From an uncultured Erwinia sp. (lineage in GTDB: Bacteria > Pseudomonadota > Gammaproteobacteria > Enterobacterales > Enterobacteriaceae): DNA of 64,000 nucleotides. The position numbers and the translations under genes are program-made. The first letter of the stretch is position 1, and every line of letters starts with the position of its first letter. Below, piece by piece: positions 34,645 to 43,213 of the stretch. Below the pieces are notes generated by a model. It was not told the origin of the DNA. It made no database searches and saw only the letters and a program-made list of their open reading frames with translations. The DNA lies in contig CAMIKG010000004.1 in NCBI GenBank assembly GCA_946221915.1, positions 102,774-166,773 of the forward strand. Reading direction: 5' to 3'.

Positions 34645-37236
34645 TCAATGAGTGAGTTTTGCCGGCACAGTTCGCGGACCCTGCGGGAAAAACGAGGCGA
34701 TCCAGATAATTAAAGAGGTTAACAGCTGGAACAGGCGGCGCACGCCGGGCGGGCCGTACTCCGCCAGCCGCAGGTAGCCTTTGAAACCGAGCATCACGAT
34801 GTCGGCAAGGCTGTGCATCGGTTTATCTTCCGGAAAACCGTCCTGCCACAGCGCCCAGGTATCTGCGCGGGCGAAAGTACACTGAATAAACTCGATATGC
34901 TGCCGGGTGTTGAGCGCATGCAGGCTCAGACCGATACGGCGGCCAAATACGCGCTGCACATCGCAGGGGAAACTGAACTCCTGCTGGCCGCGCTTCAGCA
35001 ACAGGAACACCTGTTGTTCGCCGCCGAGCAGGCCTTCCGCGCGTAAATCTACGCCGACGCTGGCATCAGAGTAGTCGCGCAGGGTACAGGGCAGCATGTG
35101 GCCGTCGAGCGTCATCAGCGCCGCAGGCATGGCGATTTCCACCCGGTGCGATTCGCGGATTTGCCGCGCTTCCACCGAGACCGCCACCGCGCCGCCGAGG
35201 ATAATCAGGTTGTACAGCACCCACACCAGACTGACGATCACCGTCAGCACTTCCACCTGTGGCCCGGTGTACAGCCGCCAGATGCCAGCCACCAGTCCGG
35301 CCAGATTCAGCAGCACCAGAAACATATAGGGCCGGGTGATCACCCAGTCGAGATGCTGTTTCGTCACCAGCCCACCTTTCTCAGTGACATTAAACTTGCC
35401 TTTGTGCGGATTGAACAGCGCCACCGTGGTCGGCCGCGCGATGTACCACGCCAGCACCGTTTCATAAATATCGCTCCAGAATGAGTGGCGATAGCGCCCC
35501 TGGATACGCGAGTTAGTCAGGCTGGTGTGGATCATATGCGGCAGTACATAGATAGCGATGGCCAGCGCCGGAGCAAAAATAATAAAGGCGTGGCACAGCA
35601 GGAATCCCAGCGGCGCCAGCAGGAAGATCAGCCGCGGGATGCCGGAGAGGAAGTGCAGCATGGCGTTGGCGTAGCAGAGCCGCTGCACCAGCTTCAGCCC
35701 TTTGCCCAGCAGCGGGTTGTCGAGGCGGAAAATCTGCGACATGCCGCGCGCCCAGCGAATACGCTGACCGATATGCGCCGACAGGCTCTCTGTCGCCAGC
35801 CCGGCGGCCTGCGGAATACGGATATAGGCCGATGACCAGCCTTTGCGGTGCATCCGCAGCGAGGTATGGGCGTCTTCCGTCACCGTTTCCACCGCGATGC
35901 CATCAACATCGTCCAGCGCACTGCGGCGGATCACCGCACAGGAGCCGCAGAAAAAGGTGGCGTCCCAGACATCGTTGCCATCCTGCACCAGCCCGTAAAA
36001 CAGCGTGCCTTCATTCGGCGTGCGGCGAAAACGTCCCAGATTGCGTTCGAACGGGTCAGGCGAGAAGAAGTGGTGCGGCGTCTGCAGCATCGCCAGCTTT
36101 GGTTGTTTGATAAACCAGCCCATCATCAGCTGCAGGAAAGAGCGGGTGGGAATATGGTCGCAGTCGAAAATCGCCACATACTCGCCATGGCAGACGGTGC
36201 GCAATGCGTGGTTAATGTTGCCCGCTTTCGCATGCGCATTGCCTTCACGCGTCACATAGTGGATGCCGACGCTGGCGGCAAACTCGCGAAACGCCGGGCG
36301 ATTACCGTCATCCAGCAGATAGATATTCATTTTGCTTTGCGGCCAGTCGATGCCCAGCGCCGCATACACGGTCGGCCTGACCACGCTGAGCGGCTCATTG
36401 TAAGTCGGGATCAGCAGGTCTACTGTCGGCCAGCTGGCGATATCTTTCGGCATCGCAATCGGCTGGCGATTCAGCGGCCACAGGGTCTGGAAGTAACCGA
36501 GGATCAGCACCACCCACGAAAAGGTCTCCGCCGCAATCAGCAGCAGGCCAAAGGTCAGGCTCAGCGGGTCATCCCAGTTCAGAGTGGCGGTATAACGCCA
36601 CCACAGATAGCGGCAGGAGACGGTCAGCGATAACACAATCAGCATGGTGGTCGACAAACGCCCCGGAATACGGCGCACCACCATCGCCACCGCCCACAGC
36701 AGCAGTACAAAAATAAACTGCGTCAGCAGATCGAACGGCTGGGTAATGCACAGCAACGCCAGCAACCCGGCCAGCGTGCCGCAGGCAATATACAACAGCT
36801 TACGCAGGCGTGGCGGCAGCCGATCCAGCCAGTCCTCAGAACGCTGCTGCAGCTGTTTTTTACCCGCGCGTTTCGGCAGGTTGCCGAGCCAGAATATCGC
36901 CCGCCTGCGCCAGTATGCTGGCGACCAGAGCGGGTTGATGCGCCGCCGCTGGCCAAGCGGCACCAGCAGCAACAGCCACAGGCTCTGCACCACATAGCGC
37001 AGGGCATCCGCCGGACGCGGACGCTCAGGCGAAATCTGCGGGAACAGCGCGCGGCGCTGACGGATCAGCGCCTGCCAGCCTGGCGTTTCAAAACGCAGCA
37101 GCGACCAGCCCAGTATCACCCACAGGCACTGCAGCATCGCCGCCACGGGTCCCGCCTGGTGCTGACGATACGAGCGATAGCGACGGTTCAGCGCCTGCCA
37201 GGCTGCCGGGATCAGCAACCAGCGTAATGGGTTCAT
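34645..37236 (-). CDS. bcsA: Cellulose synthase catalytic subunit BcsA, class II operon
   Basis: 863 residues (E. coli 872). The N-terminal extension of about 140 residues is typical of the enterobacterial class II enzyme. Catalytic family-2 glycosyltransferase motifs are complete: DDG at 309, DCD at 358-360, FFCGS, TED at 453-455 and QRIRW at 491-495. The C-terminal PilZ domain has the arginine motif R694-ESH-R698, but the second motif reads D721-Y-S-D-A-S726, with serine in place of the last glycine of DxSxxG. The enzyme polymerises UDP-glucose and exports the chain through the inner membrane when c-di-GMP binds PilZ. The ATG overlaps the bcsQ stop (ATGA). Confidence 0.96.
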   Translation of the reverse strand: MNPLRWLLIPAAWQALNRRYRSYRQHQAGPVAAMLQCLWVILGWSLLRFETPGWQALIRQRRALFPQISPERPRPADALRYVVQSLWLLLLVPLGQRRRINPLWSPAYWRRRAIFWLGNLPKRAGKKQLQQRSEDWLDRLPPRLRKLLYIACGTLAGLLALLCITQPFDLLTQFIFVLLLWAVAMVVRRIPGRLSTTMLIVLSLTVSCRYLWWRYTATLNWDDPLSLTFGLLLIAAETFSWVVLILGYFQTLWPLNRQPIAMPKDIASWPTVDLLIPTYNEPLSVVRPTVYAALGIDWPQSKMNIYLLDDGNRPAFREFAASVGIHYVTREGNAHAKAGNINHALRTVCHGEYVAIFDCDHIPTRSFLQLMMGWFIKQPKLAMLQTPHHFFSPDPFERNLGRFRRTPNEGTLFYGLVQDGNDVWDATFFCGSCAVIRRSALDDVDGIAVETVTEDAHTSLRMHRKGWSSAYIRIPQAAGLATESLSAHIGQRIRWARGMSQIFRLDNPLLGKGLKLVQRLCYANAMLHFLSGIPRLIFLLAPLGFLLCHAFIIFAPALAIAIYVLPHMIHTSLTNSRIQGRYRHSFWSDIYETVLAWYIARPTTVALFNPHKGKFNVTEKGGLVTKQHLDWVITRPYMFLVLLNLAGLVAGIWRLYTGPQVEVLTVIVSLVWVLYNLIILGGAVAVSVEARQIRESHRVEIAMPAALMTLDGHMLPCTLRDYSDASVGVDLRAEGLLGGEQQVFLLLKRGQQEFSFPCDVQRVFGRRIGLSLHALNTRQHIEFIQCTFARADTWALWQDGFPEDKPMHSLADIVMLGFKGYLRLAEYGPPGVRRLFQLLTSLIIWIASFFPQGPRTVPAKLTH

Positions 37237-37964
37237 GCCCGCTTCTCCGCCAGATTAAGCAGCAGCCAGCTGGCCAGCGTGGCAATCTCATCCACTGCCA
37301 GGCTCTCCGGACGATATTCGCCGGTGGGTTGCTTCAGCAGCAGCGCTTCGGCCACCGCTTCGTCGCGATGAATATTCACCGGGATCAGCTGCGCCAGCGT
37401 GCTTAGCCACAACAGCTGCAAATCCTGCTGTGACTGGCTGTTGGCATTAAACTGGTTGAGTAAAAAACGGGTATGGTCGCTAAAACGGCGCTGATGCAGA
37501 CGCAGCTGACTGTTGGCGTCAGCGGTGATCAGGCAGATAAGGTGATCGGCAGCATCTGTAATCTGGCGCGACCAGCGCTGCTGCTGCGCCGGAACATCCA
37601 GCAACAGCCAGCGATAATGCTTTTGCAGTTCGGGCAGATGCGCCAGCCAGGCCGTGAGAGGCGCTTCACCATCCTGATCCAGCTGTAGCAGCTCCTGCTC
37701 GTTAAGGATGCCAAAGGGCGTGACATCCAGCCCCGGCAGATAACGCAACGCCGTTTGCCGCCAGTCGCTGTTGTCCAGCGCGGCACGCATCCAGCCACGC
37801 GCGAGATCGCCCGGCGCGTTAAAATGCATCGCCAGCTGATTGCTGCTGCAAAAATCGATGACTAACACGCTTTCGCCGAGCTTATTCAGCGCCCATGCCA
37901 GTGCAGCGGTCACAGAGGTAGTTCCGGCGCCGCCGCGAAGCCCCTGCAGTGCGATGACCGGCAT
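37233..37964 (-). CDS. bcsQ: BcsQ, class II (non-canonical Walker A)
   Basis: 243 residues of the MinD/ParA-like family. The P-loop reads L-R-G-G-A-G-T-T-S, so both lysines of the canonical KGGxGKT motif are missing; as I recall, E. coli BcsQ has the same feature (RGGVGTTT). It takes part with BcsR in assembling and locating the cellulose synthase at the inner membrane. The stop overlaps the bcsA start by 4 bases, and the start touches the bcsR stop, so bcsR-bcsQ-bcsA are translationally coupled. The second BcsQ (55524) has a full P-loop. Confidence 0.92.
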   Translation of the reverse strand: MPVIALQGLRGGAGTTSVTAALAWALNKLGESVLVIDFCSSNQLAMHFNAPGDLARGWMRAALDNSDWRQTALRYLPGLDVTPFGILNEQELLQLDQDGEAPLTAWLAHLPELQKHYRWLLLDVPAQQQRWSRQITDAADHLICLITADANSQLRLHQRRFSDHTRFLLNQFNANSQSQQDLQLLWLSTLAQLIPVNIHRDEAVAEALLLKQPTGEYRPESLAVDEIATLASWLLLNLAEKRA

Positions 37965-38161
37965 TACTTTTCCTGCTCCTGGGCCTCAGCAGCTAATTCA
38001 TGTAACAACGGCCAGCGCGCCAGAATATTTTCCAGTCGCTCATTGCGCGCAATATCCACATAGCCAATGGCATTAAATGAGAATGCGCTGCTTAATGTGC
38101 TAATGTCATCAGATTGTCCGCTGCCATTACTCGCGCCAGAAATGCTTTTCTTTACTGTCAT
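37964..38161 (-). CDS. bcsR: BcsR, cellulose synthase assembly factor
   Basis: A 65-residue protein. The C-terminal half resembles E. coli BcsR (62 aa), sharing the pattern Y-x-D-I-x-x-x-E-x-L followed by RWPLL-E-A. The N-terminal part is Ser/Gly-rich. BcsR works with BcsQ in complex assembly and stability. The ATG at 38161 has AAGGA just upstream; the open frame continues to 38242 but the upstream part is not BcsR-like. It is the first gene of the class II operon. The 175-base gap to bcsE must hold the divergent promoters. Confidence 0.85.
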   Translation of the reverse strand: MTVKKSISGASNGSGQSDDISTLSSAFSFNAIGYVDIARNERLENILARWPLLHELAAEAQEQEK

Positions 38162-38336
38162 GATCCTTCGCCCTGGAAATCCTGCATCCGCCTGCCGCGA
38201 TAATATACCGAAAAGCCAGGCGCAAGAAACGACTATACTCATTTAAGTTGTATTCATTATTTTTAAAACTACAATAACTGCCAAATTTGCTGCTTATATA
38301 AAGTAGCCGTAGTCTGCCAACTTTGCGAAAAATCAC

Positions 38337-39890
38337 ATGAGCCTTCCATTTACCCTCGGCATTGAACAACTGCAGAGTGAATTAACACTGATGCAGCCGC
38401 CGGCATGCTATTGGATAACCAGCGATCGCCTGGCGGATGCCCGTACGCTGGCGCGGCAGGTTATTGGCGCTCAGCAGCAGATAACGCTTATTACCAGTAT
38501 TGATACGCCGCAGGCATTGCTGAACCCGGAACCGCCCGGCGAAGTAATGAATATCCCGATGTTTTCCCTGCCTGTCGGACGTAAGGCATTGTTAGATCTG
38601 CCGGAAGATCTGGCGCGGGTATTATCCGCCAGACCACGGCTTATTTTGTTTTATTGCGCTTATACCTGCTGGCAAATGTTAACCAGCAGAGAAATCTTAA
38701 ACTGGCTGAAAAAGACCCATCGCCTGCTGGCAGAGAAACAAACCGCCATGTTAATTATCACCTCCGGGGCAGGTATTAATAATTTGCGCAGCCAGCTGCA
38801 AACATTTTTCCGTTATCTCGATGGCGTCGCACATCTTGAATGGCAGCAGGACAGCTGGGATTACCGAATTAATTGGTGGTGTCATGATAATCAGCTGCTG
38901 GCGGAACGCACCCTGCGTTTCAGCAAAAATGATGAGCGCTACGGATTATTAAAGGATGATGAACCGGCGACGCCATTAACACTCAATGACGAACACCACT
39001 TTATTGCCCAAAGGGATGTTTTAGAGGGTGCGCCACCTTTATCACGCCAGTGGCAGCTTTTCGACAGTAATGATCGGGTGTGGTCCTGCGCGCAGCAGGC
39101 CAGCTCGGCAACGGTTATTTTTAACCTCGACAATAATCAGCAAATTATTCCGCTGGCGGAAAGTATTCATCATTTACGACGTTCACGCGGCAGTGCGCTG
39201 AAGATTGTGGTGCGCGAATTGCAAACCAGTATGCGCCACAGCGATGAACGTTTGCTGCTGGCATGCGGCGTCAATATCGTGGTGCCGGCAGACACCAGAC
39301 TGTCGCATTTTCTCACCATGCTGGAAGGCATTCAGGGACAAAGCTACAACCGCCACGTACCCGCCGACCTTGAGCAACTGGTCGCCACCATGCAGCCACT
39401 GAATCTCAAAGGCTTTTTAGCACCAGAGCGCTTCTGCAACGCCGTGCAGCAACTGTTGAGCAACACCCAGCTGCCGGAAAACGGCAAAGGGCTGCTGGTG
39501 GCGCTGCGCCCGTCGCCGCAGTTGCGTGCGCAGCAGGCGCTGACGTTATGTAAAACACGCCGGTATGGCGATCTGGTTACTCTGATTGACGATCGTCTCT
39601 ATTTGTTCCTGTTTTCCTGCCGCTTTAACGACCTGGACACCGCATTAAAGTCTGTCTTTCCGTTGCCTTATGAGGAAATCTTCGTTAACCGCATGATTTG
39701 GTACGAAGACGTACAAATGCTGTCAGAAATCAGGCAGATACGTGCACTACACCCCAGCGACTGGCACCAGGACGACGACGAAAATGAGACGCGCGCAGAG
39801 GCCACGCCAGCGCGCCAGCGCTATACCCCACGCCACGTGCCGCAGGCCATAACCCTTACTGCCAGCCAGCATGAGGTAAACCGCCGATGA
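38337..39890 (+). CDS. bcsE: BcsE, c-di-GMP-binding GIL-domain protein
   Basis: 517 residues, similar to the E. coli protein. An N-terminal degenerate receiver-like and NTPase-like region is followed by the GIL domain, whose c-di-GMP site RxGD is present as R409-Y-G-D412. BcsE binds c-di-GMP with BcsRQ, raises cellulose production and recruits BcsF/G. The C-terminal 40 residues are polar and probably flexible. The stop overlaps the start of bcsF (ATGA). It is the first gene of the bcsEFG unit, divergent from bcsRQABC. Confidence 0.94.
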   Translation: MSLPFTLGIEQLQSELTLMQPPACYWITSDRLADARTLARQVIGAQQQITLITSIDTPQALLNPEPPGEVMNIPMFSLPVGRKALLDLPEDLARVLSARPRLILFYCAYTCWQMLTSREILNWLKKTHRLLAEKQTAMLIITSGAGINNLRSQLQTFFRYLDGVAHLEWQQDSWDYRINWWCHDNQLLAERTLRFSKNDERYGLLKDDEPATPLTLNDEHHFIAQRDVLEGAPPLSRQWQLFDSNDRVWSCAQQASSATVIFNLDNNQQIIPLAESIHHLRRSRGSALKIVVRELQTSMRHSDERLLLACGVNIVVPADTRLSHFLTMLEGIQGQSYNRHVPADLEQLVATMQPLNLKGFLAPERFCNAVQQLLSNTQLPENGKGLLVALRPSPQLRAQQALTLCKTRRYGDLVTLIDDRLYLFLFSCRFNDLDTALKSVFPLPYEEIFVNRMIWYEDVQMLSEIRQIRALHPSDWHQDDDENETRAEATPARQRYTPRHVPQAITLTASQHEVNRR

Positions 39891-40075
39891 CCATCATGGA
39901 TGGTGTGCAGATCCTGATTCTGCTGATCGTAATCCTGCTGATTCTGAAACCTTTTTATACCCGCTGGCTGCCGGGGAAATGGCATGGCCTGCGGCACCGT
40001 CTGCTGCCGCCGCGCCATCTGAAGTATCAAGGCACATGGCGACGTAAAACTGCCCACAGGGAAAATAATAAGTAA
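39887..40075 (+). CDS. bcsF: BcsF, single-span membrane protein
   Basis: 62 residues with one transmembrane helix (about residues 8-25, ILILLIVILLILKP) and a basic cytoplasmic tail, as in E. coli BcsF. It links BcsE to BcsG in the inner membrane. It overlaps bcsE by 4 bases, and its stop codon is directly followed by the bcsG ATG, so all three are coupled. Confidence 0.93.
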   Translation: MTIMDGVQILILLIVILLILKPFYTRWLPGKWHGLRHRLLPPRHLKYQGTWRRKTAHRENNK

Positions 40076-41740
40076 ATGACTGATGTAAAACGTTCATCCG
40101 GCTCTGCCGGCCAGTTGCGGACTTACTGGCGCGGGCTGGGCGGCTGGAACTACTATTTCCTGCTGAAATTCGCCCTGCTGTGGTTCGGCTACCTTAATTT
40201 TCACGCGCTCAGCAACCTGGTGTTTCTCGCCTGGCTGCTGCTGCCGATCCCATCACTGCACTGGCATCGTGTGCGCCACTGGGTTTCGCTGCCGATCGGC
40301 TTTGCTCTGTTCTGGCATGATACCTGGCTGCCGGGTTTGGCCAGCCTGATGAGCCAGGGCGACCAGCTGGCCGGTTTCTCCGCCGCCTATCTGCTGGATC
40401 TGCTGAACCGCTTTATCAACTGGCAGATGATTGGCGCGGCGTTTGTGCTGCTGGTGATCTACCTGTTTATCGCCCAGTGGATACGCGTCACGGTGATTGT
40501 TTCGCTGCTGCTGCTGTGGATCAACGTGGTCAATATTGCCGGTCCGTCCTTTTCGCTGCTGCCCGGCAAAGCCGCGACGCCGGAAGCGGTGCTGAACACG
40601 GCAACACCCGCCAACCACGAAGCGGCCACCAGCGCCAACGTGCTGGATCAGTCTGCACCGCCCACCAGCGCCAACCTGACGTCATACCTCAACGCGTTTT
40701 ATCAGCAGGAGAAGCAGCGCGTCACCCACTTCCCGGAGACGCTGGCGCCGGATTCCGTGCCGTTTGATGTGCTGGTAATCAACATCTGTTCGCTGGCCTG
40801 GTCAGATGTCGATGCGGTGCAGCTGCGCAATCATCCGCTGTGGAAGCATTTCGACATTATGCTGAACAACTATAACGCCGCCACCGCCTACAGCGGCCCG
40901 GCGGGCATCCGCCTGCTGCGCGCCAGCTGCGGCCAGAGTTCGCACCACGACCTCTATCAGCCTGCCGATAAACAGTGCTACCTGTTCGATAACCTGGCAA
41001 ACCTCGGCTTTACATCGCAGCTGATGCTGGACCACACCGGGGTGTTTGGCGGCTTCCTGCAGGAACTGCGTGATGATGGCAATATGCAGGCGCCGCTGAT
41101 GTCCCAGACGGGCGTGGCAGCGGCGTACACCTCATTTGATGGCTCACCCATCTATAGTGACGCGCAGTTAATGCAGCGCTGGCTGGATGAGCGACAGAAA
41201 AGCAGCGAGACGCGCAGCGCCACCTACTACAACCTGATCCCGCTGCACGACGGCACACGCGAGCTGGGCAGCACCCGCACAGCGGCGTATCAGCCACGCG
41301 CGAAACAGCTGTTTGATCAGCTGGATGCCTTCCTGACCAGCCTCGATAAATCGGGCCGTCGTGTGATGGTCATTGTGGTGCCGGAGCATGGCGCTGCCGT
41401 AGAGGGTGACAAGATGCAGATGTCCGGCCTGCGTGACATCCCCAGCCCGTCGATCACCCATGTGCCGGTGGGCATTAAGTTCGCCGGAATGAAAGCGCCG
41501 CATCCGCAGCAGCCGGTGGTAGTGGAGACCGCCACCAGTATGCTGGCGATCTCTGACCTGATATCACGCGTGGTGGATGGTCAGGTGTTTAATGCCGCCA
41601 ACGTCAATATGTCGGTACTGACGGACAACCTGCCGCAAAGCGCCGTGGTGTCGGAAAACGATAACGCGGTGGTGATGATGTATCAGGGCAAGCCCTGGAT
41701 ACGCCTGAATGGCGGCGACTGGGTGGCGTATCCCCAGTAG
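40076..41740 (+). CDS. bcsG: BcsG, cellulose phosphoethanolamine transferase
   Basis: 554 residues. About five transmembrane helices in the first 165 residues are followed by a periplasmic alkaline-phosphatase-like catalytic domain. The nucleophile is expected at Ser273 (in TAYSGP), with Cys238 and E437-H438 as zinc ligands. All are offset by 5 from the E. coli residues Ser278, Cys243, Glu442 and His443 that I recall, which supports an active enzyme. It transfers phosphoethanolamine from phosphatidylethanolamine to glucose units of the class II cellulose. Last gene of bcsEFG. Confidence 0.95.
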   Translation: MTDVKRSSGSAGQLRTYWRGLGGWNYYFLLKFALLWFGYLNFHALSNLVFLAWLLLPIPSLHWHRVRHWVSLPIGFALFWHDTWLPGLASLMSQGDQLAGFSAAYLLDLLNRFINWQMIGAAFVLLVIYLFIAQWIRVTVIVSLLLLWINVVNIAGPSFSLLPGKAATPEAVLNTATPANHEAATSANVLDQSAPPTSANLTSYLNAFYQQEKQRVTHFPETLAPDSVPFDVLVINICSLAWSDVDAVQLRNHPLWKHFDIMLNNYNAATAYSGPAGIRLLRASCGQSSHHDLYQPADKQCYLFDNLANLGFTSQLMLDHTGVFGGFLQELRDDGNMQAPLMSQTGVAAAYTSFDGSPIYSDAQLMQRWLDERQKSSETRSATYYNLIPLHDGTRELGSTRTAAYQPRAKQLFDQLDAFLTSLDKSGRRVMVIVVPEHGAAVEGDKMQMSGLRDIPSPSITHVPVGIKFAGMKAPHPQQPVVVETATSMLAISDLISRVVDGQVFNAANVNMSVLTDNLPQSAVVSENDNAVVMMYQGKPWIRLNGGDWVAYPQ

Positions 41741-41753
41741 AGGCTGAAAGGGG

Positions 41754-41782
41754 GCAGGGTACAGACGGTTGTCGTACTCTGC
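41754..41782 (+). terminator. Hairpin after bcsG
   Basis: GCAGGGTAC (41754-41762) pairs with GTACTCTGC (41774-41782) with one G-T pair, in the gap before the convergent ATPase gene. Only a weak T-rich stretch follows. Confidence 0.5.
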
Positions 41783-41817
41783 ACCTCTTGCTCTTTCCTG
41801 GCCGGTCAGAACATTCA

Positions 41818-43056
41818 TTAAAAGTCGTTACGCCACAGCCAGTCCACGGGGGCAGCGATGCAGTGTGGCGTTTTTAATGGCAAGGCATTATTACCGCAGT
41901 ACAGCAAAACACCACCTTTAAAATTTTTCCCCGCCTGCGTAGCTAAACGCTGTAAGCCTTCGCCATCCTTAAGCTGTATACTCGCCGCTTTTTTAACTTC
42001 GATGCCATAAACATCACGCCCATGTTCAATCACTAAATCGACTTCGACCTGATCCTTATCACGGTAGTGGCTGAGTCTTACGGGCTCCTCAAGCCAGTCT
42101 GCCTGCGTGCGAATCTGTTGAATTACAAAGCTTTCGAAAACTGAACCAAAGTTATGCGAGAAATTATGCCACTCTTCCGCTTTCAGATTATTGAGAGCCG
42201 CAATCAACCCACTGTCAACTAAATGTAATTTAGGCGCTTTAATCAATCGCTTAGCCTGATTATTGTGCCAGGCGGGTAGACGATAGACTAAAAACAGGTG
42301 CTCAAGAATGCTGATATATTTTTCAGCGGTTTCGTGGCGAATCTTAAGGTCATTGGCAAGGCTATTTGTGTTGAGAAGACTGCCGGTACGCAGCGCCAAT
42401 AACTCAGCCAGATGAAATAATTCATCTTCGTCACGGATATTGGCGATATCTTTCACGTCATTTTGCACAATTGTCTCAAGATATTGCCTGAACCACTGGC
42501 GAGACCTGCCTGGGGTACGGGTATTCGGTTCCGGATAACCACCACGGCACACTCTTTCAGCAATGCCGCTTAACTCTTGTTGCGTAGCACTGATGTTGGC
42601 TGACAAATCCTGCCTGAACAAACGTTCTAAGAAACACGGCGTTTTTTGCTCTTTTTCCAGCTCAGTTAACGGTTGTAGCTTAATGATTTCGATACGACCT
42701 GCCAGAGATTCTTTTATCCTGGGTAACAACAATAGGTTAGCAGAGCCCGTAAGAAGAAAACGTCCTGGCTGGCGATCGCGATCGACTTCTGCCTTGATAG
42801 CTAAAAGAAGTTCTGGCACACGCTGAATCTCATCCAAAACGACATACTTAGGCAAGCTTTGCATAAATCCAGTTGGGTCGTGACGTGCAGCATTGAGGAT
42901 CGTCTGATCATCAAACGTTATGTAATGTCTGTCAGGGGTAATTTGCTGACATAACGTTGATTTTCCAACCTGGCGTGGTCCTAACAGGCAGACAACAGGG
43001 GTATCGTTTAGCGCTTCTTCCAGCCGATGCCGGATATGGCGAGGATATAAATTCAT
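41818..43056 (-). CDS. AAA_14/DUF4143 ATPase, accessory
   Basis: 412 residues. The N-terminal ATPase has Walker A G26-PRQVGKST, Walker B VVLD75-E76 and the sensor phrase LLTGSANLLLLP. The C-terminal DUF4143 part carries D-L-V-I-E, then a gap, then G-I-E-V-K-K, which matches the D...ExK pattern of PD-(D/E)xK nuclease folds. The function of this widespread family is not established. The gene is visibly AT-richer (roughly 43-45% GC by eye) than its neighbours, has no counterpart at this place in E. coli, and is preceded by five 23-bp tandem repeats (43093-43207). It was probably acquired horizontally. GGAG lies 10 bases before the ATG. Confidence 0.88.
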   Translation of the reverse strand: MNLYPRHIRHRLEEALNDTPVVCLLGPRQVGKSTLCQQITPDRHYITFDDQTILNAARHDPTGFMQSLPKYVVLDEIQRVPELLLAIKAEVDRDRQPGRFLLTGSANLLLLPRIKESLAGRIEIIKLQPLTELEKEQKTPCFLERLFRQDLSANISATQQELSGIAERVCRGGYPEPNTRTPGRSRQWFRQYLETIVQNDVKDIANIRDEDELFHLAELLALRTGSLLNTNSLANDLKIRHETAEKYISILEHLFLVYRLPAWHNNQAKRLIKAPKLHLVDSGLIAALNNLKAEEWHNFSHNFGSVFESFVIQQIRTQADWLEEPVRLSHYRDKDQVEVDLVIEHGRDVYGIEVKKAASIQLKDGEGLQRLATQAGKNFKGGVLLYCGNNALPLKTPHCIAAPVDWLWRNDF

Positions 43057-43092
43057 GGTGAAGAGACTCCGTCCGTTGACGTTTTACCCTAT

Positions 43093-43213
43093 CGTCCATT
43101 TCTCTATTAATCAACCGTCCATTTCACTATTAATTTGCCGTCCAATTTACTATTTAAACACCGTCCAATTTGCTATTTATAACCCGTACATTTTACTATT
43201 TATGCGTCCATTG
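43093..43213. repeat. Tandem 23-bp repeat array upstream of the ATPase gene
   Basis: Copies begin with CGTCCA (or CGTACA) at 43093, 43116, 43139, 43162 and 43185, exactly 23 bases apart. A truncated sixth copy begins at 43205. Within each, the core CGTCCATTT-CTATTAA (plus strand) varies at a few positions. On the transcribed strand of the ATPase gene the unit reads roughly AATAGTGAAATGGACGG. The array fills most of the space between the LysR stop and the ATPase start and is the likely binding site of a regulator, possibly the ATPase itself. The copies abut, so it is not a CRISPR. Confidence 0.85.

Noticed and set aside
43093..43213. Tandem repeats considered as a CRISPR array
   Set aside because: The units abut without spacers, vary between copies, and no cas genes are present.
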